DNA of 64,000 bases from Bacillota bacterium. Its GTDB lineage: Bacteria; Bacillota; Clostridia; Acetivibrionales; DTU013. Every line of letters starts with the position of its first letter. Position 1 is the stretch's first letter. The DNA lies in contig JAFABI010000097.1 in NCBI GenBank assembly GCA_023426125.1, forward strand, positions 1-64,000, given 5' to 3'. This document shows positions 33,688 through 43,502 of this stretch, in pieces. The notes under the pieces are model-generated. The model was given only the letters and a program-made list of their open reading frames with translations, did no database searches and was not told the origin of the DNA. The position numbers and the translations under genes were made by a program.

Positions 33688-35577
33688 ATGGTTTTTAAAG
33701 CTATGGAAAAGCCGGGTTTTGCGAGGTTTGAATTGATTAAGAGATTGACTGTAAATGCTCTGGTTGTTGTCAGGAATATTAAGATACAAACAAGGCTTTT
33801 CGGTTCTCTTATCTTTTTGTCCTTAATCCCCCTGCTCATCACAGGGGTCTTTTCCTACAATAAGTCCAGCAGTGCCATAAGGGATAAGATAAGCACGTAT
33901 TCGATACAGGTTGTGGACCAGGTGGGAAAGAATATTTACAGGGAACTTGCAAGACTTGAATACGATAGCGTGGACATCGCCTTTTCGGATAATGTACAGA
34001 GCATTTTGAAGAACTATGGCAGCTACGGTGAATGGCAGAAATATAATATTGAACAGCAGCTCCAGACGTTGCTCGTAAAAAAGTTCTCTTTCCTGCATGC
34101 CGTATCCGATGTGCTTTTATTTACAGTTGATAAAGACAGGATTGTCGCTTATGGAGACAATACCATGTACAAGCTGGACCTCATGCCCGAATACCGGGAA
34201 AAGCTGTTCAAAGCCGCCGATAATAAATACGGCGCTCCGGTATGGACGGGAGTAAGCTTGAAGGATGAAAAACACCTGATCAGCATTACGGAGGATAATG
34301 GCAGCAGAAATGGGATATTGCTATTCCGGACGATTAAAGATATAGACAATGGCAAGCATATCGGGTACATCGGCATCAGAACCAACGAGCAGTTCATATC
34401 CGGCATTTACAGGGATGTGGACATAGGCAGGGGCGCCGATATTTTTGTAATAAACTCCGAGGGTATCATCATATCCAGCAGGAGTCCGGAGATTGCCGTT
34501 GCGAAGACCTATGAAAGCGGATCGCTCATAAAGAATTTTGATCAAAACCGGTCGCAGGGCATCAGGACCTTCCGGTTTCAAAGCCGGAAGGAAGATTCGC
34601 TGGCGGCTTACTCGCCAATCGAGAATACTGACTGGTATGTGGTAAGTATTATACCTTTTTCATACCTGAACAGCGAACCGGCCAAGATCGGATCGTATAC
34701 TTTTGCTCTGGGAATTGTATGCTTTATTATGGCGCTGCTTCTGTCTTATTTTATCTCCAAAAGCATCTCAAACCCGTTGAATAACCTGATCCTTTCCATG
34801 AACGAAGCGGAAAAAGGCAATCTCTCGTCGGATTGCAAGGATCCCGCCAGGGATGAAATAGGGGAAGTGGCGGGCCATTTTAACAAGATGCTTCATGAAG
34901 TGAAAACCCTTCTTGAAAATGTAAAGAGCGAGGAAAAGCAAAAAAGAGCGGCTGAGCTTAAGGCCCTCCAGGCCCAGATCAATCCGCATTTCCTTTCCAA
35001 CACGCTGAATACGGTCAAATGGCTTGCCAATATCCGCAATGCGGAAAATATTGAAAAGCTCATTACTTCACTCATTGACCTGCTGCATGTAAGCGTCGGC
35101 AAAGGGGATGAACTGATTACGGTACGGGAGGAGATAAAATACCTTGAGAATTATATTTCCATACAGAATTACAAATATTGCGACAAATTCAAGGTAAGAT
35201 TCGATATCCAGGAAAACACTCTGGATTGCAAATTATTGAAATTTTTGCTTCAACCGTTGGTTGAAAACTCAATCATTCACGGGATCGAGCCCCTTGAGGG
35301 AGAGGGCCTGATCACCGTCAAATCCTGCAGATATAACGGAAACCTTGTGGTTACGGTAACTGACAATGGCGTTGGCATCAGCGATGATGAGCGGAAGGAT
35401 CTTTTCAATAAGGAAAAATGGTCCTCCAAATCAAGGTTCAGCGGGATTGGCCTTACCAATGTGGAGGAGAGGATAAAGCTTTATTTTGGCGAGCAATATG
35501 GTATCCACATTGAGAGCATACCGTATCTTTTCACGACCCTGGAACTGACGCTGCCGTACATAAAGGGTGAGGAGTGA
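33688..35577 (+). CDS. Sensor histidine kinase, YesM/LytS type
   Basis: A 629-aa kinase with membrane helix 1 (about 37-56), an extracellular Cache-like sensing region of about 270 residues (TVDKDRIVAYGDNTMYKLD, IFVINSEGIIISSRSPE), membrane helix 2 (about 336-356), a HAMP linker, the His_kinase domain with H434 in AQINPHFLSNT, and HATPase_c with LLQPLVENSIIHG and FSGIGLTNVEERI. No good Shine-Dalgarno precedes the ATG at 33688, so a nearby in-frame start (33703) is possible. It overlaps no gene upstream and is followed by its response regulator 5 bp downstream. It probably regulates the importer at 37640 (inference). Confidence 0.9.
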   Translation: MVFKAMEKPGFARFELIKRLTVNALVVVRNIKIQTRLFGSLIFLSLIPLLITGVFSYNKSSSAIRDKISTYSIQVVDQVGKNIYRELARLEYDSVDIAFSDNVQSILKNYGSYGEWQKYNIEQQLQTLLVKKFSFLHAVSDVLLFTVDKDRIVAYGDNTMYKLDLMPEYREKLFKAADNKYGAPVWTGVSLKDEKHLISITEDNGSRNGILLFRTIKDIDNGKHIGYIGIRTNEQFISGIYRDVDIGRGADIFVINSEGIIISSRSPEIAVAKTYESGSLIKNFDQNRSQGIRTFRFQSRKEDSLAAYSPIENTDWYVVSIIPFSYLNSEPAKIGSYTFALGIVCFIMALLLSYFISKSISNPLNNLILSMNEAEKGNLSSDCKDPARDEIGEVAGHFNKMLHEVKTLLENVKSEEKQKRAAELKALQAQINPHFLSNTLNTVKWLANIRNAENIEKLITSLIDLLHVSVGKGDELITVREEIKYLENYISIQNYKYCDKFKVRFDIQENTLDCKLLKFLLQPLVENSIIHGIEPLEGEGLITVKSCRYNGNLVVTVTDNGVGISDDERKDLFNKEKWSSKSRFSGIGLTNVEERIKLYFGEQYGIHIESIPYLFTTLELTLPYIKGEE

Positions 35578-35581
35578 GAAA

Positions 35582-37213
35582 ATGCTTTTGAAGGTTTTGA
35601 TTGTTGACGATGACATTGTGACCAGAACAAGCCTCAGTACCATGCTGGACTGGGAAAAACATGGGTTTACGCTGGCAGGCGGTGCGGTAAACGGAGAACA
35701 CGCCATACGCATGATTGAAAACAACCTGCCGGATATTGTCATCACCGATATGAGCATGCCCATCATGGACGGAATCGTACTGATCGAATACCTGGAACGT
35801 AAATACCCCAATATCAGGATTATTGCCCTCAGTGGCTATGATGATTTTGATTACGTCAGGCAAAGCATGAAAAAAGGTGCCGTGGACTATCTTTTAAAAC
35901 ACAAGCTGACACCCGGGCTCCTGCTTGCAGCGCTTGATGCCGCAAGGCAGCAAATACGGCATAAACAGGAGGAGCAAGCCGACAGACATCATACCGAAGA
36001 ACAGCTGGCATCAGCCAAAGAGATTCTGACGCAGGAATTCATTCTCCAATTGGTTACCGGAGAGATCAAGGAAACGGAAAAGATAACAAGGGACCTGCGG
36101 CGGCTGTATATAAACCTGGATACTAAAAACCTCGTCGTTGTGGCTGTAGAAATAGACGACTATTCCCTCTTTGCGGATGCGTACCCTGTCAGCGAAAGGA
36201 ACAAGCTGTTAAGGACTTTTCTTGAAATAGCCAGGGGCATGCTGAACGAATATGGGAAGTCAGTCATTGCAGCCGTAAGTGAAGGCGCTTTTGTAATCCT
36301 GTTTTCCTTCGGCGACATAAACAGCGGGGCATACATCCATAACCATGTAACTTCGGCGCTGGAGCGGATTAAAACCGGCATAAGGAAATACCTCAACATT
36401 ACGGCCAGCTTCGGAATAAGCAATATATGCGGACATATCCCGGAGTTGAGCGGTTTTTACATAGAAGCCCAAAAGGCATTGAAAGAAAGGTTCTATGAAG
36501 GCAAAGACAGGCTTTTGCGGCAGAGCACCGCAGAAAGGAACGATCAGAGTAATTATACCCTGGACCTGCAGGATGAAAAAAATCTGATTCTCTTGATAAA
36601 ATCTTTTGAAAAGCAGGCTATTCACGCGTATGTCGAAAAAATGTTCCACAAAATACAAAACGAAAAGGTGGATTACAACACAGTACGGATGATTGCGGCG
36701 GAGCTCTTCAATATTGCCACGAGGATTGCCAGGGAAGCAGGGATAAATTTTTCCGTGCTGTCCAGGGATATACCCTTTAAAATGCTGCAAAAATATGACA
36801 CTGCGTCAGATATAAAAATTCTGATTCTCAATATCTATGACCGGCTTGTAGATTTACTGAAGGCGCGGATACCACAAAAGGTTTACAGTGAAATAACCAA
36901 AAAGGCTGTAGCATACATCCATGCCAATTACAGCAAAAGCTTCTCGCTGAATGATGTTGCAGAGCATGCAGGAGTGAACAGCTCATACCTCAGCCATATT
37001 TTCAAGGGGGAAACCGGAAAGGGCTTTGTTGAGTATATTAATTCCGTCCGGATAGAAAAAGCCAGGACCCTCATAGAAAACGGAAATATGGGGCTTAAAG
37101 CCATTGTAAAGGAATTGGGGTTTTCCGGCTACAACTATTTTTTCAAAGTATTCAAGGAATTTGTGGGAATGACTCCTCTTGAATACGAGGAAAGCTGCAG
37201 AAAAAAAATCTAA
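35582..37213 (+). CDS. Response regulator, REC-AraC (YesN type)
   Basis: A 543-aa regulator: receiver with DD pair in LIVDDDIVTR, phospho-acceptor D56 in VITDMSMPIMDG and the Lys in LLKHKLTPG, a long middle region of about 300 residues, and a C-terminal AraC DNA-binding domain (FSLNDVAEHAGVNSSYLSHI, LGFSGYNYFFKVFKEFVGM). The ATG at 35582 has GTGAGGAGTGAG upstream and starts 5 bp after the kinase stop. Its DNA targets are unknown; the operator-like sites before 37640 are candidates. Confidence 0.9.
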   Translation: MLLKVLIVDDDIVTRTSLSTMLDWEKHGFTLAGGAVNGEHAIRMIENNLPDIVITDMSMPIMDGIVLIEYLERKYPNIRIIALSGYDDFDYVRQSMKKGAVDYLLKHKLTPGLLLAALDAARQQIRHKQEEQADRHHTEEQLASAKEILTQEFILQLVTGEIKETEKITRDLRRLYINLDTKNLVVVAVEIDDYSLFADAYPVSERNKLLRTFLEIARGMLNEYGKSVIAAVSEGAFVILFSFGDINSGAYIHNHVTSALERIKTGIRKYLNITASFGISNICGHIPELSGFYIEAQKALKERFYEGKDRLLRQSTAERNDQSNYTLDLQDEKNLILLIKSFEKQAIHAYVEKMFHKIQNEKVDYNTVRMIAAELFNIATRIAREAGINFSVLSRDIPFKMLQKYDTASDIKILILNIYDRLVDLLKARIPQKVYSEITKKAVAYIHANYSKSFSLNDVAEHAGVNSSYLSHIFKGETGKGFVEYINSVRIEKARTLIENGNMGLKAIVKELGFSGYNYFFKVFKEFVGMTPLEYEESCRKKI

Positions 37214-37510
37214 CAGAAAGTCCATAAAAGACAACGATAAATTCATAGTAAGAATACTGTGAAGATTAAACGATTAAGTCCGGCACTGTCCAAACGGATT
37301 TTCATACCGCTGATCTACCTGTATTCCAATTTTCTTAAGCCCCTTGCGACGGTGCATATGCCCTTTTTAATAACAACATGATCCAGCGGCGGGATTGATA
37401 CTGGAATTCACGGCCATGATGATCATTCCGCCGGTCTTGATCCGCACCAAAGTTCAGTGTAGCTGGACGAAGGTATCAGGACCACTGGGATGAAAGGGTA
37501 CTGCCAGCTG

Positions 37511-37552
37511 AAGAAATTATAGTATCTCCAAAAGAAATTGTAGTACTTCCAA
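37511..37552 (+). repeat. Two tandem 21-bp repeats
   Basis: AAGAAATTATAGTATCTCCAA (37511-37531) is followed directly by AAGAAATTGTAGTACTTCCAA (37532-37552), 18 of 21 positions identical. They end about 35 bp upstream of a -10 box for the binding-protein gene at 37640, so they may be paired activator sites, for instance for the AraC-type regulator encoded just upstream. Confidence 0.65.
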
Positions 37553-37586
37553 AAAAAATGGAGTCTTTCACCGGCATCTTTCATTT

Positions 37587-37616
37587 TATAATAAGAATGT
37601 AGTTTAAACGATTACA
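37587..37616 (+). promoter_or_regulatory. -10 box with LacI/CcpA-like operator
   Basis: TATAAT (37587-37592) is followed by TTTAAACGATTACA (37603-37616), which matches the catabolite-control consensus TGWAANCGNTNWCA at 13 of 14 positions. The core TTAAACGATTA also occurs at 37266-37276. The LacI-family regulator encoded at 42345 or a CcpA-like protein could bind here. The rest of 37214-37586 shows no supported gene. Confidence 0.5.
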
Positions 37617-37639
37617 TTAATTTTAAAGGAGGTCAAACT

Positions 37640-39049
37640 ATGAAGATCAAATCCAAATGGCTGGCAATTGTCCTGGGCATTGCATTGCTGGTAACCTTAT
37701 TGGCAGCTTGCGGCGGAGCAAAGGAGGCGCCTGAGACAACCCAGACAACGGCCGGAACTACGACGGCTGCACCCACAACGGCTGCGCCCGCGGAAAAGGT
37801 GAAGATCACTTACTCGTTCTGGGGATCTGCGGATGAAACAAAAGTCGTGCAGGCGGCCATGGACAAGTTCAATGCTTCCCAGGAGAAGATCGAAGTGTCA
37901 ACCATGGTAATCCCATGGGAAAGCTACATGACCAAGCTCAACACCATGGCGACTGCCGGCGAGCTGCCCGACACAGGGATGATGCAGGAGGCAAGCCTGC
38001 TGCAGTGGGCGAAACAGGGCGTGTTGGCCGATATCAGTACAATGTTTGGGGAGGGCGAAGCAAAGCCCCTTGACAGCCTTACATACAAATACGAAGGCAA
38101 ACCTGTCGCGTATGCCAATGCAAACGAAATCCTTCTGCTGTACTACAACAAAGATATGTTTGATGCTGCCAGCGTAGCGTATCCTCCGGCCTCGGCCGAC
38201 AAGGCGTGGACCTGGGACGAGTTTGTTGCCGCCGCCAAGAAGCTGACCGTCGACAAGAACGGTAAACATCCGGATGAGGCAGGCTTTGATTCGCAGAATA
38301 TCAAGCAATACGGCTGTCTCGTGGAAAATCTGCCCTGGCAGTTGGAAACCTGGGCTATCTCCAATGGCGGAGGCTACTATGCCAAGGACGGCTCCAAGGT
38401 TATCATCAATGAACCTGCAAGTATTGAGGGCATTCAGAAGATAGCCGACCTGTATCTTAAGGACCATGTTGCCCCGCTGTCAACCGGCGCCACCGATGAC
38501 AGCATCCAGCGTTCCATCATTGCCAAGACCTGCGCCATGGGAACCGGAGGTGCATGGAATGTTGGTACCTGCCTTTCCACTGCAAGGGAGGAAGGATTGA
38601 ATTACGGCGTAGCCGTGCTGCCCTATATGAAGGAGAAGGTGACGCTGTGCACCGCCGGCGCAACCGCTATATTCAATCAGACCAAGCATCTCAGGGAAGC
38701 GATGGACTGGGTCAAATGGTACTCTCTGGAAGAGAACAGCTGGGGGCTCATCGAATCAGGCATCTGGATGCCGCGGCTTGACAAATATTATACCGATGAA
38801 ACATTCACGCATAAGTGGGTGGATAATCCGAACTTCCCGCCGTATGACGAGTACAAATCTGCGGTCGTGGATTATGCCAAGGATATGAACATCACCCGGT
38901 CCGCATCCTGGTTCTATATCGTCAACACGGTGGATTTCAACAACCTGTTGAATTCGGTATTGGGCGACGTTTGGACGGGTAAGACCACCGCAGAGAAAGC
39001 GATTACTTCAAATATTGATAAGCTGAATGCGGCATTCCAGGGCAAATAA
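37640..39049 (+). CDS. Sugar-binding lipoprotein, family 1 (MalE/UgpB-like)
   Basis: A 469-aa extracellular binding protein. A lipoprotein signal with lipobox LAAC (Cys 24) is followed by a Thr/Ala-rich linker and the family 1 fold: TYSFWGSADETKVVQAAMDK, NASQEKIEVSTMVIPWESYM, LLYYNKDMFDAASV and a Trp-rich C-terminal part. AAAGGAGG stands before the ATG. It is the first gene of an importer with the MalFG-type permeases at 39145 and 40050; a terminator-like hairpin after it should leave more binding protein than permease. The ligand is unknown; the GH65 and PfkB genes downstream point to an alpha-glucoside (inference). Confidence 0.9.
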   Translation: MKIKSKWLAIVLGIALLVTLLAACGGAKEAPETTQTTAGTTTAAPTTAAPAEKVKITYSFWGSADETKVVQAAMDKFNASQEKIEVSTMVIPWESYMTKLNTMATAGELPDTGMMQEASLLQWAKQGVLADISTMFGEGEAKPLDSLTYKYEGKPVAYANANEILLLYYNKDMFDAASVAYPPASADKAWTWDEFVAAAKKLTVDKNGKHPDEAGFDSQNIKQYGCLVENLPWQLETWAISNGGGYYAKDGSKVIINEPASIEGIQKIADLYLKDHVAPLSTGATDDSIQRSIIAKTCAMGTGGAWNVGTCLSTAREEGLNYGVAVLPYMKEKVTLCTAGATAIFNQTKHLREAMDWVKWYSLEENSWGLIESGIWMPRLDKYYTDETFTHKWVDNPNFPPYDEYKSAVVDYAKDMNITRSASWFYIVNTVDFNNLLNSVLGDVWTGKTTAEKAITSNIDKLNAAFQGK

Positions 39050-39060
39050 AACGGTTTTAA
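39047..39060. promoter_or_regulatory. Short palindrome at the end of the binding-protein gene
   Basis: TAAAACGGTTTTA, with 6-bp arms around a central G, overlaps the stop codon. It resembles a LacI-type operator but may be chance. Confidence 0.2.
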
Positions 39061-39072
39061 GCCAAAGGATTC

Positions 39073-39125
39073 AGGGTGCCCGCCCGCAGCAAACTGTGCA
39101 AGGTGCGCGGGTACCCTTTTCTTTT
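39073..39125 (+). terminator. Terminator or attenuator between binding protein and permeases
   Basis: GGGTGCCCGC (39074-39083) pairs with GCGGGTACCC (39107-39116) with one mismatch, and TTTTCTTTTT follows. Partial termination here would raise the ratio of binding protein to permease. Confidence 0.7.
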
Positions 39126-39144
39126 TAAAACATGAGGTGTTATT

Positions 39145-40053
39145 ATGGGCAAAACAAAAACGCATTCACCGATGGCAAGAATAGAAAGCAGAACGGCATA
39201 CCTGTGCCTGATACCGGCGTTTCTCGGCCTGACCTTCATCACCTATCTTCCGTTGATGGGCGTCTTCGGCATCAGCTTTTTCAGCTGGAAAGGCCTGTCG
39301 AAACCAATTTTTACGGGTCTTGACAATTATTTCGAATTATTTACCAGCGATCCGTATTTTATCGATTCCATCAAGGTGACGGTCTATTTTGCAGTGCTTG
39401 CCGTATTTTTCAGCATGATTTATTCGCTGTCCATTGCGATGCTGCTGAATCGTAAAATTCCCGCACGCAGCTTTTGGCGCGCGGTATTCTATCTGCCGTA
39501 CATTTTGCCCTCCGTTGCCGTATACGTCGGCTGGTCATGGTTGTACGAATCGAATTTCGGTTTGATCAACTACATTCTTTCGGAAATGGGAATGAACAAG
39601 CTCATGTTTTTGAGCGATTCCACCAGTGTTGTCCCTTCGCTGGCGCTCATTGCAGTCTGGACCAGCGGCAATCTCATCGTCATTTTCCTTGCGGGGCTGC
39701 AAAATGTCCCGCGGGTTTACCATGAGGCCTCCTTCATCGACGGCGCCAATTTCTGGCAGCGGTTTTGCAACGTGACGCTGCCATGCATGACGCCCATTAT
39801 TTTTTACAACCTTTTGATGAGCCTTATCACCAACATGCAGGTGGTGGTACCCGCGCTGGCGTTGACCAACGGCGGGCCGGGCAATGCCTCCATGTTTATG
39901 ACTTACCTGATGTACCGGGACGCGTTCCAGAGCAATCAGCTCGGTTATGCCTGTGCCATCTCCTTCGTTTTCTTCCTGTTGATTGCCGTTTTTACGATGA
40001 TTCTGTTTGCTACGTCAAAATCCTGGATCTTTTACGAGGGGGATAGCAAATGA
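39145..40053 (+). CDS. ABC sugar importer permease, MalF/UgpA type
   Basis: A 302-aa permease with six membrane segments, starting AYLCLIPAFLGLTFITYLPL, and the EAA loop VYHEASFIDGANFWQRFCNVTLP. ALTNGGPGNASMFMTYLMY in the last third is the common NGGP signature of the MalF/UgpA branch. It overlaps the next gene by 4 bp (ATGA), so the two permeases are translationally coupled. ATGAGG precedes the start ATG at 39145. Confidence 0.9.
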   Translation: MGKTKTHSPMARIESRTAYLCLIPAFLGLTFITYLPLMGVFGISFFSWKGLSKPIFTGLDNYFELFTSDPYFIDSIKVTVYFAVLAVFFSMIYSLSIAMLLNRKIPARSFWRAVFYLPYILPSVAVYVGWSWLYESNFGLINYILSEMGMNKLMFLSDSTSVVPSLALIAVWTSGNLIVIFLAGLQNVPRVYHEASFIDGANFWQRFCNVTLPCMTPIIFYNLLMSLITNMQVVVPALALTNGGPGNASMFMTYLMYRDAFQSNQLGYACAISFVFFLLIAVFTMILFATSKSWIFYEGDSK

Positions 40054-40925
40054 TGCAAACCGTTAAAAAATCAAAGTCTTTTGCAAGCATAGAGCGGAGC
40101 AAAAAGGTTGCGGACATCTTTTCGCTGGTCGCCGTCGTTGTGACAGCGGCCGCCGTTATGCTGCCCATCTGGTGGATATTACGTTCCTCCCTGATGACCA
40201 ATGCCGAGCTGTATGCTTTCCCGCCGGCGTTTTTACCGGGGAAATGGCTGTTTTCCAACTATGCCGAAACACTGGAATATTTCAAGTTCTGGCTGTATCT
40301 CAAAAACACCATGACCATCCTTGTGCCGTCGGTCATCGGCGGAACCATCACCGCCACGCTGGCAGGCTATGCATTTGCGCGGCTTAAGTTCAAAGGCAAG
40401 AACTTCATATTCTCCCTCTGTGTGGGGTCGATGCTGCTGCCGACCATGGTCACGCTGGTCCCGCTCTATATCCTGTGGACCCGGGGGCTTGGACTGCAGA
40501 ATACCTACTGGCCGCTGATCCTCCCGCATTTTTGCGGCGGCGGAGCCTTTAACATTTTTTTGATCCGTCAGTTTATCAAGACCATTCCGAGGGAACTGGA
40601 CGAGGCGGCGACCATTGACGGAGCCGGTTATATGCGGATTTTGGCCAGTGTCATCGTCCCTGCCATCCGGCCTGCGATGATCGTTGTAGCGCTGCTGCTT
40701 TTCATTATGCTATGGAACGACATGCTGCAGCAGATGATCTATATCAACAGGGATACCGACTTCACCATTGCCATCGGTCTGAATGCTTTCCGGAGCGCAT
40801 TGAAAGCCGACTGGGCAAAAATGATGGCGGCGACGTGTATGTCCTTTACGCCGGGGCTGATCTTCTATCTTATAGGCCAACGGTACTTCATTGAAGGCAT
40901 CGTGATGACGGGGATGAAAAACTAG
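40050..40925 (+). CDS. ABC sugar importer permease, MalG/UgpE type
   Basis: A 291-aa partner permease. Helices include VVTAAAVMLPIWWILRSSLM and FSLCVGSMLLPTMVTLVPLYI, followed by the EAA loop ELDEAATIDGAGYMRILASVIVP, and the chain ends QRYFIEGIVMTGMKN, the branch signature. Its start codon overlaps the stop of the MalF-type partner. The pair needs an ATPase that is not encoded in the window. Confidence 0.9.
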   Translation: MMQTVKKSKSFASIERSKKVADIFSLVAVVVTAAAVMLPIWWILRSSLMTNAELYAFPPAFLPGKWLFSNYAETLEYFKFWLYLKNTMTILVPSVIGGTITATLAGYAFARLKFKGKNFIFSLCVGSMLLPTMVTLVPLYILWTRGLGLQNTYWPLILPHFCGGGAFNIFLIRQFIKTIPRELDEAATIDGAGYMRILASVIVPAIRPAMIVVALLLFIMLWNDMLQQMIYINRDTDFTIAIGLNAFRSALKADWAKMMAATCMSFTPGLIFYLIGQRYFIEGIVMTGMKN

Positions 40926-41005
40926 CGTAAAACTAAATTTGAAGATGGGGCTTAACAGTGTTAATATGGTCTTGGGAGCAAAATATTTGTATAAGGGGAA
41001 TGCGT

Positions 41006-42316
41006 ATGAAAAAAGCGGCTCCGGTTTCCTTTATGATTATGATACTGCTCATGAACATGTTGTACACAGGCTGCGCCGGCAGCACAAAAGCTCCGCCTGT
41101 TGAAAGCGTAACGGATTTAACCTTTTGGACCTTTCTCGAACAGCACGGAGAGTTTTTTGACGATGCGGCTGCTTCATGGAACAGGGAAAACGGGGGCAGG
41201 CAGATAAATCTTGCCATTGATGTCTACCCCTATGATGAAATGCACAGTAAGCTGCAGATCGCACTGCAATCGGGTGCAGGCGCTCCGGACATCGTTGATA
41301 TAGAGGCAAGCAGGTATCCCATCTTCCTTAACGGCAATATATCTCTGATACCCTTAAACAGCATCATAGAGCCGGTAAAGGATGTCCTGGTCATGAACAG
41401 ATTGGAGAACTATGCCAAAGACGGAAATTACTACGGTATTGATTACCATTTGGGTGTGACTGTTGTATGCTACAACAGGGAGATCCTTGACAAAGCCGGA
41501 GTTGACCCGGACGGTATAAAGCTGTGGTCCGACTTCATTGAAGCGGGCAGGAAGGTAAAGGCCGTAACAGGAAAGCCCATGATGACCGTGGAAGTAAAAA
41601 ACATGTGGACCTATTATCCCATGATCAGCCAGCTTGGCTCCAATTATCTGGACAGGAACGGAAACGTGATCGTCGATAGCGAGATGAATATAAAAGTCCT
41701 TCAGTACCTTAAAGATATGATCTACAAGGAAAAGATCGCCATACCGGCTCCGGGAGGGGAGCACTACACGGAGGAATATTACGCCTTTATGAGCAAGGGA
41801 GGCGCTGCTTCCGTCATTATGCCCCTCTGGTTTATGGGCAGGTTTACCGATTACATACCTGAGCTCAAGGGGAAAATGGTGATAAAACCCATGCCTGCAT
41901 GGACAAAAGACGGCTTAAGATCCGCAGGCATGGGAGGGACCGGTACGTCAATCACCAATCAGTGCAAGGACCGGCAGCTGGCGAAGGAATTCCTTGCAGC
42001 GGCAAAGCTTTCGAAGGAGGGCAGCCTTAAAACCTGGACGCTTCTGGGGTTTGACCCCATACGCAAAGACGTATACGATATGCCGGAATTGAATATTGAT
42101 AACAAATACACCGAATATTTCGGGACAGGAATCATGGATGTCGTAAAATCCCTAAAGGATGAAATCAGCCCTGTAAACCTTGGACAGCTTTATCCTGACG
42201 CAACAATACTTGTAAACAGGACGACCCTGTTCAAGGTATTGTACGAACGGAGTCTGACACCGGAAGAGGGCTTAAGGGAGGCAGCAGCGGAACTGAGGGC
42301 AAAAAGCGGGAAGTAG
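41006..42316 (+). CDS. Second sugar-binding lipoprotein of the same operon
   Basis: About 436 aa. A lipoprotein signal with Cys 23 in LYTGC is followed by a family 1 binding-protein fold: LTFWTFLEQHGEFFDDAAAS, SGAGAPDIVDIEASRYP, VVCYNREILDKAGVDPDG and SKGGAASVIMPLWFMGRF. It is only distantly similar to the binding protein at 37640. I prefer ATG 41006, 9 nt after AAGGGG; ATG 41000 and GTG 40958 are in frame. Two binding proteins around one permease pair suggest two ligands or two affinities (inference). Confidence 0.88.
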   Translation: MKKAAPVSFMIMILLMNMLYTGCAGSTKAPPVESVTDLTFWTFLEQHGEFFDDAAASWNRENGGRQINLAIDVYPYDEMHSKLQIALQSGAGAPDIVDIEASRYPIFLNGNISLIPLNSIIEPVKDVLVMNRLENYAKDGNYYGIDYHLGVTVVCYNREILDKAGVDPDGIKLWSDFIEAGRKVKAVTGKPMMTVEVKNMWTYYPMISQLGSNYLDRNGNVIVDSEMNIKVLQYLKDMIYKEKIAIPAPGGEHYTEEYYAFMSKGGAASVIMPLWFMGRFTDYIPELKGKMVIKPMPAWTKDGLRSAGMGGTGTSITNQCKDRQLAKEFLAAAKLSKEGSLKTWTLLGFDPIRKDVYDMPELNIDNKYTEYFGTGIMDVVKSLKDEISPVNLGQLYPDATILVNRTTLFKVLYERSLTPEEGLREAAAELRAKSGK

Positions 42317-42344
42317 AAGATTACGCAGAAAAGCAGGTATTAGT

Positions 42345-43391
42345 ATGGCTACAATAAAAGAAATAGCCCGTATGGCAAATGTCTCTACGGCGACCGTATC
42401 CCACGTATTGAACGGGACGGCCAGGATCAGCGATGAAACAAGGGAAAGAGTCCTTACGGTTGTCAAAGGTGTAAATTACCGGCCAAATAGCATTGCCAAG
42501 AGCCTTAAAATCAAAAAAACAAATTCCATCGGCATCATAACCGAAGACATTACGGTGTTCAATACTCCCGGAATCATCGACGGCATCAATGAATGCGCGG
42601 AAAAGTACGATTACCACATCATCCTGAACAACGTCATGCTCTATAAAAAGGTGGGGAACAAATACAAGGATGCGGCAAGGTATACCGGGATGGTGAGGGA
42701 TATCATCGATGACCTGGTGGGCAAGCAGGTGGAGGGGATCATCTATGTCGGAGCCCACTGCAGGGATGTTGCAGGCCTGACAGGAAACTGCCCCGTCCCC
42801 CTGGTATTTGCCTATTGTTATTCCAGCTGCGGCGCGGATGCATCAATCTATTACGATGATGAGACTGCAGCCTTTGAACTGACAAAATATCTGATTGATA
42901 AAGGTCATCGGAAAATTGGAGTCATCACGGGTCTGCTGGATTCCATCCAGTGCCAGGAAAGGCTCAAGGGTTATCAAAGGGCCTTATTCGAGAACAATAT
43001 CCTTTTTAACCCGGATTATATGAAAGCAGGGAACTGGGAGTTCGAAAAAGGATATTCCTCAGGAAAGGAATTGATGGAGCAGATCCATCCTCCGACGGCC
43101 ATTTTTTCCATGAACGACGTCATGGCAGGCGGTGTCATTGAGGCGGCGGGGGAACTTGGCTTGAATATTCCGGAGGACCTGTCACTGGTGGGTTTTGACA
43201 ACCGGGAATGCAGCTGGTCCTATTCACCCAGGCTGACCACCATGGCATTGCCTCTGGAGGAAATCGGAAGGACGGCTGCAGAAACCATTATTGGAATCCT
43301 ACAGGGTAATCCGTACGGAACAGGGAATACAATAAAGCTTCAGTGCAGCTTAATCGAGCGCAAGTCGGTTTTGCCAACCGCAGCAACCTGA
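42345..43391 (+). CDS. LacI-family transcriptional regulator
   Basis: A 348-aa repressor: N-terminal LacI helix-turn-helix (TIKEIARMANVSTATVSHVL) and hinge (NYRPNSIAKSLKIKKTNSIG), then a periplasmic-binding-protein-like sugar domain (IGVITGLLDSIQCQERLKGY, FSMNDVMAGGVIEAAGELGL, SLVGFDNRE). It sits in the middle of the importer/GH65 operon and should respond to a sugar or sugar phosphate from that pathway. The site at 37603-37616 is a candidate operator. Confidence 0.92.
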   Translation: MATIKEIARMANVSTATVSHVLNGTARISDETRERVLTVVKGVNYRPNSIAKSLKIKKTNSIGIITEDITVFNTPGIIDGINECAEKYDYHIILNNVMLYKKVGNKYKDAARYTGMVRDIIDDLVGKQVEGIIYVGAHCRDVAGLTGNCPVPLVFAYCYSSCGADASIYYDDETAAFELTKYLIDKGHRKIGVITGLLDSIQCQERLKGYQRALFENNILFNPDYMKAGNWEFEKGYSSGKELMEQIHPPTAIFSMNDVMAGGVIEAAGELGLNIPEDLSLVGFDNRECSWSYSPRLTTMALPLEEIGRTAAETIIGILQGNPYGTGNTIKLQCSLIERKSVLPTAAT

Positions 43392-43502
43392 CAGGGACTT
43401 TTTCCGTGAGTCCGCAGTTCATTGTTTATCAGGTTTCATCGTTGAACACAAATAGCAGTCGAAGGCAGTCGAATCACGGAAGGATGAAAGAGGATGATAT
43501 CC

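Noticed and set aside
37259..37384. A 40-codon hydrophobic frame (VKIKRLSPALSKRIFIPL...) before the 37640 gene
   Set aside because: No Shine-Dalgarno, no homology that I recognise, in a region that looks regulatory.
37511..37552. CRISPR-like tandem repeats
   Set aside because: Only two adjacent copies without spacers and no cas genes in the window.
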